From Pseudomonas sp. MAG733B (GTDB lineage Bacteria > Pseudomonadota > Gammaproteobacteria > Pseudomonadales > Pseudomonadaceae), in NCBI RefSeq assembly GCF_036884845.1, contig NZ_CP145732.1:3410001-3474000 (forward strand): a stretch of 64,000 bases of DNA, written 5' to 3'. The notes beneath the pieces were generated by a model that did not search any database, was not told where the DNA came from, and was given only the letters and a program-made list of their open reading frames with translations. The position numbers and the translations under genes were made by a program. This document shows positions 17,327-27,270 of the stretch, piece after piece. Position 1 is the first letter of the stretch; each line of letters starts with the position of its first letter.

Positions 17327-18742
17327 TTAAAGAGATTCTGCAATTCCCAACGCCACCATCTTCTTGTACAACGTCGACCGCCCAAGCCCCAGCCGCGCCG
17401 CCGCGTCGATCACCTTGCCCCCGCATTGCGCCAGGGTCGCTTCGATCAATTGTCGGTCGAAACGCTCCCGCGCCGCACTGAACGTCTCGTGTTCCAGCGG
17501 TTCGATGGTCAACGGCGCCACGCGCTCAACCGGGGTGAACGTGCCGATCGCCGCGCGGATGTCCGTTGCTGAAAGGCGCAGGTCATCACTGAGCAGTGCG
17601 GCCCGTTCCAGCACATTGCGCAGTTCGCGGATGTTCCCCGGCCAGGCATGTTGACCCAGAAGCGCCAGTGCTTCGCTGTGGAGCTCGTGCTGGCTGCGCA
17701 GCTCTTCAAGGATGGCTTCGCTGAGGGCGGGCAGGTCGTCGAGTCGGTCGCGCAACGGCGGAACGTGGATCGGCAGGACGTTGAGGCGGTAATACAAATC
17801 GGCACGAAACTCGCCGCGTTTGATCGCCGCTTCCAGATCGGTCGAAGTGGCGGCGATGACCCGCACATCGCTCTGGATCACGTCGTTGGAGCCGACCGGT
17901 TCGAATTCCTTTTCCTGCAATACCCGCAGCAGTTTGCTTTGCAGCGGCAGCGGCATGTCACCGATTTCATCGAGGAACAGCGTACCGCCCTGAGCGATCT
18001 GCAATTTACCGGCGCGACCCTTGCGATCGGCGCCGGTAAAGGCGCCGGGCGCGGTGCCGAAAAATTCGGCTTCCAGCAATGATTCCGGGATCGCCGCGCT
18101 GTTGATGCTGACAAATGCCTTGTGCGCGCGCGGCGAGGCATTGTGGATCGCCTGCGCCAGCAACTCCTTGCCGGTGCCGGTTTCACCGAGTAGCAACACC
18201 GGCGATTCGGTGCTGGCGCTGCGCCGGGCGCGACGTTTGACTTCCAGGCTGGCGGCGCTGGTGCCGATGAAGTGGGCGAAGTTGTACTTGGTCTGCCTTG
18301 CCCGCAACAGTGAGCGGGTCGACGCCAGTTCTTCCTGCATGCTCATGTAGCGCTTGAGCATCGGCGACAGGCTGCGCAACTCATCGAACAGGGCAAAACC
18401 GATGGCGCCAATCACTTCGCCGGCGTCGTCATGAATCGGCAGGCGCATGACCACCAGCGGCTCTTTGGGGGTGTCTTGCATGTCGAGCAGAATCGGTCTT
18501 CCGGTGCGCACCACTTCACGCAACAGACTGCCGGGGATCACGCTTTCGCAGGCCTTGCCGATAGCCCCCTCGGCCGATTGCAGGCCGAAACGCCGGGCAT
18601 AACGCTCGTTCATCCAGACGATGTTGGCGTCGCGGTCGACGATCACCGTGCCTTCGCTCGACTGCTCGATGATCTCGAACAACGAACGGATCGCCAGCAG
18701 GCGAACGCGCTGGTAGTCCTTGAGGCTTTCGGTGGTGTTCAT
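17327..18742 (-). CDS. hbcR: Sigma-54-dependent activator of 3-hydroxybutyrate use (HbcR type)
   Basis: 471-residue enhancer-binding protein. An N-terminal PAS domain (about 20-125), a central AAA+ domain (about 155-385) with Walker A GETGTGKE, the GAFTGA loop that contacts sigma-54 and Walker B GGTLFLDEIGDMPL, and a C-terminal Fis helix-turn-helix (AARLGLGRSTLYKKMVALGI). No receiver domain, so a ligand is probably sensed by PAS. In P. aeruginosa the orthologous locus (PA2005) activates 3-hydroxybutyrate genes with RpoN; gene order and the promoter at 17097 support the same here. Confidence 0.88.
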   Translation of the reverse strand: MNTTESLKDYQRVRLLAIRSLFEIIEQSSEGTVIVDRDANIVWMNERYARRFGLQSAEGAIGKACESVIPGSLLREVVRTGRPILLDMQDTPKEPLVVMRLPIHDDAGEVIGAIGFALFDELRSLSPMLKRYMSMQEELASTRSLLRARQTKYNFAHFIGTSAASLEVKRRARRSASTESPVLLLGETGTGKELLAQAIHNASPRAHKAFVSINSAAIPESLLEAEFFGTAPGAFTGADRKGRAGKLQIAQGGTLFLDEIGDMPLPLQSKLLRVLQEKEFEPVGSNDVIQSDVRVIAATSTDLEAAIKRGEFRADLYYRLNVLPIHVPPLRDRLDDLPALSEAILEELRSQHELHSEALALLGQHAWPGNIRELRNVLERAALLSDDLRLSATDIRAAIGTFTPVERVAPLTIEPLEHETFSAARERFDRQLIEATLAQCGGKVIDAAARLGLGRSTLYKKMVALGIAESL

Positions 18743-18776
18743 GGGTGCTGATCCTGATTTTTTATTGCCTGGCCCG

Positions 18777-18860
18777 GCCTCTTCGCGAGCAAGCCCGCTC
18801 CCACATTGGATCTGTGTTGTTCACAATTCCCCTGTGGGAGCGGGCTTGCTCGCGAAGGCC
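18777..18860. repeat. REP pair, inverted (REPIN-like)
   Basis: TTCGCGAGCAAGCCCGCTCC and its exact inverted copy, with GGCC at both outer ends, between yejF and hbcR. Same subfamily as 7406-7481. Confidence 0.85.
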
Positions 18861-18888
18861 GCGCCGCGGTCTGACTTCATGACACCGA

Positions 18889-20469
18889 TTATGCCTGCCC
18901 CACATGCGCCGCCGCCAACAGCTCCTTGGTATACGGATGCTGCGGCGAATCGAACACGTCGTGGCTGGCGCCGCTTTCCACGACTTTGCCGTCCTTGACC
19001 ACGATCATGTCGTGGGCCAGGGCGCGCACCACCGCCAGGTCGTGGCTGATGAACAGATAGGTCAAACCGTGTTTTTCCTGAAGCTGGCGGAGCAGGGCGA
19101 CCACCTGTTTTTGCACGGTGCGGTCCAGCGCCGAGGTCGGTTCGTCCAGCAGGATCAGCGCCGGTTTCAACACCAGAGCGCGGGCGATCGCGATGCGCTG
19201 GCGTTGGCCACCGGAAAATTCGTGGGGATAGCGATGGCGGCTTTGCGGGTCCAGACCGACCTCTTTCAATGCACGAATCACTTCGGCGTTGCATTCCTCG
19301 GTGCTCAACTCGCTGTGCACCTCCAGGCCTTCGCAGATGATCTGTTCAACCGACATCCGTGGGCTGAGGCTGCCGAAGGGGTCCTGGAACACCACCTGCA
19401 TTTTCTTGCGCCACGGCCGCAATTGTTTCTGCGTCAAACCGTCCAGTGATTCGCCCTGAAAGCGAATGCCTCCCTCGGAGTCGAGCAGGCGCAGGATCGC
19501 TTGGCCGAGGGTGGATTTGCCGGAACCGGACTCGCCGACAATGCCCAGTGTCTTGCCGCGCTGGATGCTCAAACTGATGCCGTCCACGGCTTTCAGATAC
19601 GTCTTGCGCTGGAACAGTCCGCCGCCCACGGCAAACTGCACGCGCAGATTGTCCACTTCCAGCACGTTTTCGCGCTCGTCTCGAGGCAGCGCTTCGCCTT
19701 CCGGTTCGGCGTTGAGCAGTACGCAGCTGTACGGGTGTTTCGGCTCGGTAAACAGGGTTTCGCAGGTGGCCTGTTCGACAATTTCGCCGGCCTTCATCAC
19801 GCAGACGCGTTGGGCGATGCTGCGCACCAGATTGAGGTCATGGCTGATCAGCAGCAGCGACATGCCGAGACGCCGTTGCAGCGACTTGAGCAGCAACAGA
19901 ATCTTGCGCTGCACGGTGACGTCGAGTGCGGTGGTGGGTTCGTCGGCGATCAACAGTTCCGGCTCGCAGGCCAGGGCCATCGCGATCATCACCCGCTGAC
20001 GCTGGCCACCGGACAATTGATGCGGGTAGGCCTTGAGTCGTTCCTTGGGTTTCTGGATGCCCACCAGGTGCAGCAACTCAAGAATCCGCGCCTGCGCCGC
20101 TTTGCCGGCCATGCCTCTGTGCACCAGCAAGGTTTCGCCGATCTGCTTTTCGATGCTGTGCAGCGGATTGAGCGAGGTCATCGGCTCCTGGAAAATCATC
20201 GCGATGCGGTTACCGCGCAATTCACGCAATTTGCGGGCATCGGCGCCGACCAGTTCCTTGCCGCGATAGCGGATGCTGCCGGTGGTTTCAGTGCCACATT
20301 CGGGCAGCAATTGCAGGATCGAATGGGCGGTCACCGATTTGCCTGAACCCGATTCGCCCACCAGTGCCAGGCATTCGCCGCGGCGGATATCCAGGCACAG
20401 ATTGCGCACCACGGTCTGGCCACTGAAGGCCACGCTGAGGTCACGGATTTCGATCAGGTTGTCACTCAT
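18889..20469 (-). CDS. yejF: Dual ABC ATPase YejF
   Basis: 526-residue protein with two fused ABC cassettes. First: Walker A GESGSGKS (about 39-46), signature LSGGQRQR, Walker [14 protein letters not shown]. Second: GESGSGKST (about 318), [21 protein letters not shown]. Both end with the oligopeptide/dipeptide-transport C-terminal pattern HPY ([18 protein letters not shown]). It powers the YejABEF peptide importer, which in E. coli also admits microcin C. Confidence 0.92.
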   Translation of the reverse strand: MSDNLIEIRDLSVAFSGQTVVRNLCLDIRRGECLALVGESGSGKSVTAHSILQLLPECGTETTGSIRYRGKELVGADARKLRELRGNRIAMIFQEPMTSLNPLHSIEKQIGETLLVHRGMAGKAAQARILELLHLVGIQKPKERLKAYPHQLSGGQRQRVMIAMALACEPELLIADEPTTALDVTVQRKILLLLKSLQRRLGMSLLLISHDLNLVRSIAQRVCVMKAGEIVEQATCETLFTEPKHPYSCVLLNAEPEGEALPRDERENVLEVDNLRVQFAVGGGLFQRKTYLKAVDGISLSIQRGKTLGIVGESGSGKSTLGQAILRLLDSEGGIRFQGESLDGLTQKQLRPWRKKMQVVFQDPFGSLSPRMSVEQIICEGLEVHSELSTEECNAEVIRALKEVGLDPQSRHRYPHEFSGGQRQRIAIARALVLKPALILLDEPTSALDRTVQKQVVALLRQLQEKHGLTYLFISHDLAVVRALAHDMIVVKDGKVVESGASHDVFDSPQHPYTKELLAAAHVGQA

Positions 20470-20496
20470 ATCAACAGTCCGCGTCAGGCTCTTGGA

Positions 20497-21519
20497 TCAA
20501 GAGCGGGGGTCAAAGGCATCGCGCAACGCTTCGCCGATGAACACCAGTAAAGAAAGAATCAACGCCAGGGTGAAAAACGCCGTCAGGCCCAGCCACGGCG
20601 CTTGCAGGTTCTGCTTACCCTGACCGATCAACTCGCCCAGGGAAGCACTGCCGGCGGGCATGCCGAAACCCAAAAAATCCAGCGCGGTGAGCGTCGAAAT
20701 GGCCCCGGTCAGAATGAACGGCAGGTAACTCAAGGTCGCGTTCATGGCGTTGGGCAGAATGTGCCGCACGATGACTTTGCGATCGGTCAGGCCCAATGCG
20801 CGGGCGGCTTTCACGTATTCCAGATTGCGTCCGCGCAGGAACTCGGCACGCACCACGTCCACCAGCGCCAGCCAGGAAAACAGCGCCATGATCCCCAGCA
20901 ACCACCAGAAATTCGGCTCGACGAAGCCCGAGAGAATGATCAGCAGGTACAACACCGGCAACCCGGACCAGACCTCCAGCAGCCGCTGACCGAGCAAGTC
21001 GACCCAGCCACCGTAATAGCCTTGCAGCGCACCTGCGGCAATGCCGATCAACGCACTGACGAAGGTCAGCATCAAGGCAAACAGAATCGACACCCGCGCG
21101 CCGAAAATCACTCGGGCCAACACATCCCGCGCCTGATCGTCGGTGCCCAGCCAGTTCACATTCGTCGGCGGGCTCGGGGCGGGTTTATTGAGGTCGTAGT
21201 TCGGCGTGTCATCGCTGAATGGAATCGGCGGGAACAGCAGCCAGCCGCCGTCCTTCTTGATCAGATTCTGCACGTAGTCGCTGCGGTAATCGGCCTGGAA
21301 CGGCAGTTGTCCGCCGAACTCCTGCTCGGTGTAGCGTTTGAGCGCAGGGAAGTACAGCGAACCTTGATAGCTGACCATCAGCGGCTTGTCGTTGGCGATC
21401 AACTCGCCGCCGAGGGTCAACAGGAACAGGCCGACAAACAGCCACAACGACCACCAGCCACGGCGGTTTTTCTTGAAGCGTTCAAAACGACGACGGCCCA
21501 GCGGCGAAAGCTTGAACAT
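20497..21519 (-). CDS. yejE: Peptide ABC permease YejE
   Basis: 340-residue permease of the OppC/DppC type with the long periplasmic insert after the first helix that marks YejE (KDGGWLLFPPIPFSDDTPNYDLN, quoted here only in part: FPPIPFSDDTPNYDLN). The coupling loop is YVKAARALGLTDRKVIVRHILP. Its start overlaps the yejB stop by one base (TGATG). Confidence 0.92.
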   Translation of the reverse strand: MFKLSPLGRRRFERFKKNRRGWWSLWLFVGLFLLTLGGELIANDKPLMVSYQGSLYFPALKRYTEQEFGGQLPFQADYRSDYVQNLIKKDGGWLLFPPIPFSDDTPNYDLNKPAPSPPTNVNWLGTDDQARDVLARVIFGARVSILFALMLTFVSALIGIAAGALQGYYGGWVDLLGQRLLEVWSGLPVLYLLIILSGFVEPNFWWLLGIMALFSWLALVDVVRAEFLRGRNLEYVKAARALGLTDRKVIVRHILPNAMNATLSYLPFILTGAISTLTALDFLGFGMPAGSASLGELIGQGKQNLQAPWLGLTAFFTLALILSLLVFIGEALRDAFDPRS

Positions 21520-22577
21520 CAGGCGTTCCTCGCGGCGAAGTCGATACGCGGGTCGACCAGGGTGTAGCACAGGTCGCCGACCAGTTTTATCAGGAGGCCG
21601 AACAGGGTGAAGATGAACAGCGAGCCGAACACCACCGGATAATCCCGAGAAACCGCCGCTTCATAGCTCATGCGGCCCAGGCCATCGAGGGAGAAGATCA
21701 CCTCGATCAACAGTGAGCCGGCGAAGAACACGCTGATGAACGCCTGCGGAATCCCCGATACCACCAGCAACATGGCATTACGGAACACGTGGCCGTACAG
21801 CACGCGACGCTCGCTCAAACCCTTGGCGCGAGCGGTGACCACATACTGCCGGGTGATTTCATTGAGGAACGAGTTTTTGGTGAGGATGGTCAGGGTCGCG
21901 AAACCGCCGATCACCAGCGCCGTCACCGGCAGCACCAAGTGCCAGAAGTAATCGGTGATTTTGCCCAGGGTCGACAGCGACTCGAAATTGTCCGACACCA
22001 GGCCGCGCACCGGGAACCAGTTCAGCGAAGTGCCACCGGCGAAGACGACGATCAGGAACATCGCAAACAGGAACGCCGGCATGGCGTAGCCGATGATGAT
22101 CGCGGTGCTGGTCCAGATATCGAAATGACTGCCGTGGTGTACTGCCTTGCGGATGCCCAGTGGAATCGACACAAGGTAAGTGATCAGCGTCGCCCAGAGC
22201 CCGAGGGAAATGGTCACCGGCATTTTTTGCAGGATCAGGTCGGTGACGGTGGCGCCACGGAAGAAGCTCTTGCCGAAATCCAGCTGAGCGTAACTGGTCA
22301 GCATCAGCCAGAGACGCTCATGTGCCGGCTTATCGAAACCGTACTGCTTTTCGATGTCCTTGATCAGCTGCGGATCGAGGCCACGGCTGGCGCGGGAGGT
22401 CGGCATTGCCTCGCTCGAACTGCCGCCGACACTGGCACCGCCAATACCTTGCAGGTGCGCGATCGCCTGTTCCACCGGCCCGCCCGGCGCGGCCTGCACG
22501 ATGACGAAGTTGACCAGCAGGATGATCACCAGCGTCGGAATGATCAGCAGCAGACGCCGCAGTATGTAAGCCCACAT
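21519..22577 (-). CDS. yejB: Peptide ABC permease YejB
   Basis: 352-residue permease of the OppB/DppB type beginning [16 protein letters not shown], with six predicted membrane segments and the coupling loop [21 protein letters not shown]. Its start codon overlaps the yejA stop by one base, so yejA, yejB and yejE are translationally coupled. Confidence 0.92.
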   Translation of the reverse strand: MWAYILRRLLLIIPTLVIILLVNFVIVQAAPGGPVEQAIAHLQGIGGASVGGSSSEAMPTSRASRGLDPQLIKDIEKQYGFDKPAHERLWLMLTSYAQLDFGKSFFRGATVTDLILQKMPVTISLGLWATLITYLVSIPLGIRKAVHHGSHFDIWTSTAIIIGYAMPAFLFAMFLIVVFAGGTSLNWFPVRGLVSDNFESLSTLGKITDYFWHLVLPVTALVIGGFATLTILTKNSFLNEITRQYVVTARAKGLSERRVLYGHVFRNAMLLVVSGIPQAFISVFFAGSLLIEVIFSLDGLGRMSYEAAVSRDYPVVFGSLFIFTLFGLLIKLVGDLCYTLVDPRIDFAARNA

Positions 22578-24445
22578 CAATGCGGCCCTCCGGGTCTGCC
22601 ACGGCGAATGCGCTCGGCGGTCATTTCCTGGTTGGTCAGTGGCGTGGTGCTCACTTCCCACCAGCTCTCGATGGCTTCGTCATTGCTGGCTTGCACGTCG
22701 GGAATGCCGAAGCGGTTCCACCACACGGTGGATGTTCCCGGCGGGTAATAGTTGGGGATCCAGTAGTAGTTCCATTGCAGCACCCGGTCCAGCGCACGGG
22801 CGTAGCGCAGCATGTCCTGTTGGGTGTTGGCGCGCACCAGACCGTTGATCAAGGTGTCCACCGCTGGATTTTTCAGCACCATGTAATTGTTGGAGCCAGG
22901 ATCGTTGGCTGCGGCCGAGCCGAAGTAGTTGAACAGCTCGCCGCCCGGAGAGGTGGTGACCGGGTAACCAGTGACGATCATGTCGTAGTCGCGGCTCATC
23001 AGGCGGTTAACGTACTGGGACGAGTCGATGCGACGGATGTTCAGGTCGATGCCGATCTGTTTCAGGGTGCGTTTGTACGGCAGCAATAAGCGGTCCATGC
23101 CGTTCTGACTGACCAGGAAAGTGAAGCTCAGCGGCTCACCGTCGGCGTTGACCAGTTGATCACCCTTGGGTTTCCAGCCGGCCTGTTCGAGCAGCTCCAG
23201 GGCTTGGAGCTGCTTGTCGCGAATCAAGCCGCTGCCATCGGTTTTCGGCGCTTCGAACACCTTGGTGAAGACTTCGTCGGGGATCTGCCCGCGCAAAGGT
23301 TCGAGAATCGCCAGCTCACCGGCATCCGGCAGTTTCCGGGCGGCGAGGTCGGTGTTGGAAAAGAAGCTCTGCTGGCGGATGTACATGTTGCGCATCATCT
23401 GCCGGTTACTCCATTCGAAATCCCAAAGCATGACCAGTGCCTGGCGTACCCGGCGGTCCTGGAACATCGGATTCTGCAGGTTGAACACAAAGCCCTGGCT
23501 TGGTTGCGGGGCTTCTGTGGCCAGGTGGGATTTTTGCAGGCGACCATCGCTCAGGGCCGGGCTTTCGTAACCGATGGAATAACCGGTGGCGGAAAACTCG
23601 CGGTTGTAATCGTAGGCGCCACCGCGCAGGACCTGGCGGGCCACGTCGGTATCGCCGAAGTACTCGATGCTGAAATGATCGAAGTTGTACAAGCCGCGAC
23701 TGACCGGCAAGTCCTTGCCCCACCAGTCGGCGTTGCGCTCAAAGGTGATGCTGCGCCCGGAGTCGACCTTGCCTACTTTATAAGGACCACTGCCAAGCGG
23801 CGGCTCGTAACCGCCGCCACCGGCGAAATCGCGGCTCTTCCACCAATGCTCGGGAAACACCGGCAGGGTAGCGATGTCCAGCGGCAAGGTACGGTTTTCG
23901 TTGGTCTTGAAGTCGAAGCGCACGATCAGCGGTGACTCGACTTCGACGCCTTTGACGTCGGCGAATTGCGTGCGATAACGCAGGCTGCCCTGGGTCATCA
24001 ACAGATCGAAGGTGTAGCGCACGTCTTCGGCGGTGATGGGCTTGCCATCGGCAAAGCGTGCCTTGGGATTGATATAGAAGCGCAGGGACAGTCCGTCATC
24101 GGAGCGTTCCATCTGCTGAGCCACCAGGCCATAAACGGTGTAAGGCTCGTCGAGTGAACGCTGGGCCAGAGGCGAGTAGAGCAAGCCATCAATCTGCGTG
24201 ACGCCAATGCCTTTGTCGATGTATGGCAACACATGGTCAAAGTGGCCGATCTCGATCGCCGAGCGACGCATCGTGCCGCCCTTGGGGGCCTGCGCGTTGG
24301 TGTAGGCGAAATGACTGAAGCCGGCAGGATATTTGGCCGGTTCACCGTATACGGTCAGCGCGTGTTGCGGTGCAGCATTCACACCGGTGGCGTCCAACAG
24401 CAGGGCCACGGCAGTGAAGAACACAGTAGGGAAAGCCAGTCGCAT
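22577..24445 (-). CDS. yejA: Peptide-binding protein YejA
   Basis: 622-residue periplasmic binding protein (SBP_bac_5), with a signal peptide ending near VNA-APQ (about residue 24). Family segments include [38 protein letters not shown] and [10 protein letters not shown]. First gene of the yejABEF operon on this strand. Some pseudomonads carry two tandem binding proteins in this locus; only one is present here. Confidence 0.9.
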   Translation of the reverse strand: MRLAFPTVFFTAVALLLDATGVNAAPQHALTVYGEPAKYPAGFSHFAYTNAQAPKGGTMRRSAIEIGHFDHVLPYIDKGIGVTQIDGLLYSPLAQRSLDEPYTVYGLVAQQMERSDDGLSLRFYINPKARFADGKPITAEDVRYTFDLLMTQGSLRYRTQFADVKGVEVESPLIVRFDFKTNENRTLPLDIATLPVFPEHWWKSRDFAGGGGYEPPLGSGPYKVGKVDSGRSITFERNADWWGKDLPVSRGLYNFDHFSIEYFGDTDVARQVLRGGAYDYNREFSATGYSIGYESPALSDGRLQKSHLATEAPQPSQGFVFNLQNPMFQDRRVRQALVMLWDFEWSNRQMMRNMYIRQQSFFSNTDLAARKLPDAGELAILEPLRGQIPDEVFTKVFEAPKTDGSGLIRDKQLQALELLEQAGWKPKGDQLVNADGEPLSFTFLVSQNGMDRLLLPYKRTLKQIGIDLNIRRIDSSQYVNRLMSRDYDMIVTGYPVTTSPGGELFNYFGSAAANDPGSNNYMVLKNPAVDTLINGLVRANTQQDMLRYARALDRVLQWNYYWIPNYYPPGTSTVWWNRFGIPDVQASNDEAIESWWEVSTTPLTNQEMTAERIRRGRPGGPH

Positions 24446-24529
24446 TGTCAGCCTTAGAGCCGGGTGTCGTTATCAACAATTTGTACGCTAGCGGCGCGTC
24501 CCTCGCCAGCCGAATTACGTATATGAAAT

Positions 24530-24560
24530 ACAACGGCCCACCAGAAGGCGGGCCGTTGTG
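24530..24560 (-). terminator. Probable terminator after second parvulin
   Basis: ACAACGGCCC / GGGCCGTTGT arms around a 10-base loop, 20 bases beyond the parvulin stop on the minus strand; only a short U-rich tail (TATTT) follows, so efficiency is uncertain. Confidence 0.6.
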
Positions 24561-24579
24561 GAGCAAAGTCAGGCGTCGA

Positions 24580-24861
24580 TCAGTCCTGACGGCTGGTCAC
24601 TTCCAGCAGGTGATAGCCGAACTGGGTCTTGACCGGGCCTTGCACGACGTTGATCGGTGCGCTGAAGACCACGGTGTCGAATTCCTTGACCATCTGGCCC
24701 GGACCGAACGAACCCAGGTCGCCGCCCTGACGGCTGGAAGGGCAAGTGGAGTTGGCCTTGGCGACTTCGGCGAAGTCTGCGCCAGCCTCGATTTGGGCCT
24801 TGAGTTCGTTGCACTTGGCTTCGCTGGCTACGAGGATGTGGCGGGCAGTGGCTTTAGCCAT
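24580..24861 (-). CDS. ppiC: Parvulin-type peptidyl-prolyl isomerase (PpiC)
   Basis: 93-residue single-domain cytoplasmic parvulin (ARHILVASEAKCNELK, STCPSSRQGGDLG, GQMVKEFDTVVF, QFGYHLLEV). About half identical by eye to the parvulin at 8592-8867 over its whole length. The ATG at 24861 follows AGGAG. Monocistronic, with its own terminator. Confidence 0.92.
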   Translation of the reverse strand: MAKATARHILVASEAKCNELKAQIEAGADFAEVAKANSTCPSSRQGGDLGSFGPGQMVKEFDTVVFSAPINVVQGPVKTQFGYHLLEVTSRQD

Positions 24862-24967
24862 GGGAAAATACTCCTTTCAATGTTCGGTAAAATGTCGAGC
24901 CTACCGGATTCAGGGCGCTATTTCTTCTCAAAATTCCGTGCACTGCGCCCTGGGCTGCCGCCTTTCG

Positions 24968-25849
24968 TTAAAGACCGGCTTTTTTCAGGCGTTCGGCGTG
25001 CTCCACGTACAGGGTAATCGGGTCGATGCTGTTCGCGTTCGCAATGCCTGTCTGGCGGAGGGTGCCCAGATGGTCGAGGGGATAGTCGGAGCGGATGACG
25101 GTTCCCAGATGAGAGCTGCAGCGACCGACCATGCCATCGTTCTGATCGGCTTCGGTGATGAAGTAACGGGAAAAGGCCCGTAAAAATCCGTGCAGCGGGT
25201 CAAGGGCATAGACGCCTTCATCCAGTGGGTTTGCCGACAGGATGCCGCTCCAGGAGTAATAACGGACGCCGTTGACTCGCTCGCAACCATTGCCGCCCCA
25301 GGTTTTTGGCAGTCCTTGCGGGTACTTGTCGTTGAATGCGCCCACACCCTCTGTGGTCAATGCGTTCAGTGCCGCGACAGCGTCTTGCGGCAGGCGACGG
25401 TTGCCACTGAGTAACGACAGAAAGTCTGCAAACAGGGTCGCGACCGCCTCGGCGATCTGCTCCGGCAGGCGTCCGGGCGTCAGGGCCTTGCGCAGGAAGT
25501 CGGCCAGCTCCGAGCCATGATTTGGGCCACTGACTGAAGTGACCGAAGCTATCGACGTTGGCGCAACCGCGGCCGCATAGCGAGCAGCGAGTGCGCCCTG
25601 GCTGTGACCTATGAGGTTGACTTTTTTTGCGCCGGTGCCTTCCAGAACCCGCTCGATCTGCCAAAGCAACTGCTCGCCGCGAGCTTCGTTGCTGTGGGTT
25701 GCCGACAGATGCGGCACGAACACTCTTGCCCCAGCGCTTCTAAGCGCCTGTTTGACGTCATGAAACAGCTCGAAGGAGCCGATCCGGTCGAAGCCGAAAA
25801 GTCCGTGAACCAGCAGCACTGGATGAAGCGTGCTTGCATTCCTTTGCAT
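24968..25849 (-). CDS. Triacylglycerol lipase, family I.1 (P. fragi type)
   Basis: 293-residue alpha/beta hydrolase. The catalytic triad reads Ser83 in GHSQG, Asp238 in NDGM and His260 in PLDHLG, with the oxyanion region VHGLFGFDRIGS near the N-terminus. No signal peptide is visible, as in the P. fragi enzyme, which is about the same length; how it would leave the cell is therefore unclear. No lipase foldase gene (lif) is adjacent. The start is followed by an N-terminal MQRNASTLHPVLLVHG. Confidence 0.9.
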   Translation of the reverse strand: MQRNASTLHPVLLVHGLFGFDRIGSFELFHDVKQALRSAGARVFVPHLSATHSNEARGEQLLWQIERVLEGTGAKKVNLIGHSQGALAARYAAAVAPTSIASVTSVSGPNHGSELADFLRKALTPGRLPEQIAEAVATLFADFLSLLSGNRRLPQDAVAALNALTTEGVGAFNDKYPQGLPKTWGGNGCERVNGVRYYSWSGILSANPLDEGVYALDPLHGFLRAFSRYFITEADQNDGMVGRCSSHLGTVIRSDYPLDHLGTLRQTGIANANSIDPITLYVEHAERLKKAGL

Positions 25850-26186
25850 GTTTTTTTCCTTTTTCAGCGGTCAGGGAGTTGCCTTGGGCCTCACTCTAAA
25901 GCACTCGGACATGCGCGCGATGTATGAAAAAGCCGCTGTAACCTGAGGAAAACGGAATAGAAAAGTGGCGAAAAGTCAGATGTGCCTGAGGGCTTAGTCG
26001 GAATGTGTCGCCATCTTTTCAGCGAGTCGGAGACGCTTTTGATCTTTGACCTACCTCGTTGACGTCATTTATCCGTGCTGCGTGAAGCGTTCTCCCGACA
26101 TCGTCTTTGACGCTGATGGAGTTCAATAGGCTTCGCTTTGATGCCCACTCGCACAGGGCATCTATTCCAAGGACTGGAGCCTCTAA
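25850..26186 (+). other. 337-base intergenic region with leader hairpin
   Basis: Divergent gap between the lipase and the modular protein gene. The one clear structure is GATGCCC-N9-GGGCATC (26140-26162), whose end is 24 bases before the ATG at 26187; it would fold in the mRNA leader just before the GGAG ribosome site. I see no ORF or repeat in the rest. Confidence 0.4.
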
Positions 26187-27221
26187 ATGAACACGTATGA
26201 AACCGATTTGAACTTGCCAATACCGGTGTTGGAGCAGGCTGAAAATGCCATGCTCGATCCCTCCGATAGAAAAGCCGTCATCAAGGTGGGGCCTTATCTC
26301 GGCATGGCCTGTGGAGACAAGCTGGTGTTGTTCTGGACTGGACTGGATTTCGAAGGACTGGTCTACAAACATGAAGTGACGCGTTTTGTCAGCGATGGAC
26401 AGGCAGGCATGGACATTGTCTTTGTCGTATCTGCTACGCATATCGCGGCACTCGATGGCGGTTCGGTCGAGGTTTACTACACACTTGAAAGCGCACAACG
26501 GCCTCAACCTGTGCAATCCCGGCGCTTGCAGTTGAGTGTCGGCGATGCCCGGCAAGACCTGCTGCCAGTAATCGCGAATGATTCAGTGGGTAGCACCCTT
26601 GACCCCGATCGAGTCGTGGAGGGGACACTGGTGACCATCAAGCCTTATGCACGGATGACCATGGGAGACCAGGTTTTGCTGACTTGGGCAGGAGTCTCGG
26701 CCCAAGCCAGCTCCAATGACATGCTGAGAGTCGAGTCGTTTGCGGTGGGCGGTGAACTGTCGTTCTGGATCAACCCGGAGTACATCGGCCCCAACCTGGG
26801 CACCAGCGTGACGCTCAGTTACTGCGTCCTGCAAGAGGGACAGGTCGCTCGTTACTCGGAAACGACTCAATTGCTGATCGGACCGCTGACGCGTCAGCCA
26901 CTTTCCGCACCTGAAGTACTGGAGGCCGACGAAGGTTTGCTGGACCTGCAAGATGCGATGGATGGCATTACTGTCGTGATCAATGACGCGCGGACAGAAG
27001 AGGGCGAACTGGTCTACCTGAGATGTGATGGTGACTATTTCAATCACCGGGATGATCGCGAGATATCGAAGGAAACGGCCGGGCAGCCATTGGTGTTTAT
27101 CGTTCCCTACCGGTTTTGGCGGGAGCATCGAGATTCGACCATCCGTGTCTCCTATTCGGTCGAGCGCCTTGATGATGTCAGCCAGTTGTCAGATGTGACC
27201 TTGGTGAAGGTGCAGTCCTAG
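26187..27221 (+). CDS. Acidic protein of three tandem beta-rich modules, unknown function
   Basis: 344 residues, not assigned to a named family. Three modules of about 110 residues repeat the scheme: a lead-in like LPxPxVLEAxxxLLDP, a strand VIKVGPY/VTIKPYARM, then MxxGDKxxLxW followed by a Gly, and a closing beta strand such as SVEVYYTLE, SVTLSYCVLQ or IRVSYSVE. This resembles the Ig-like modules that occur in tandem in larger Pseudomonas proteins. No signal peptide or membrane segment is visible. Monocistronic, convergent with the DAHP synthase gene. A binding or surface role is only a guess. Confidence 0.75.
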   Translation: MNTYETDLNLPIPVLEQAENAMLDPSDRKAVIKVGPYLGMACGDKLVLFWTGLDFEGLVYKHEVTRFVSDGQAGMDIVFVVSATHIAALDGGSVEVYYTLESAQRPQPVQSRRLQLSVGDARQDLLPVIANDSVGSTLDPDRVVEGTLVTIKPYARMTMGDQVLLTWAGVSAQASSNDMLRVESFAVGGELSFWINPEYIGPNLGTSVTLSYCVLQEGQVARYSETTQLLIGPLTRQPLSAPEVLEADEGLLDLQDAMDGITVVINDARTEEGELVYLRCDGDYFNHRDDREISKETAGQPLVFIVPYRFWREHRDSTIRVSYSVERLDDVSQLSDVTLVKVQS

Positions 27222-27270
27222 GGTAACGGTCGCCAACCAGTCTTTTCTGAAGACTGGTTGGCTAACGAGG

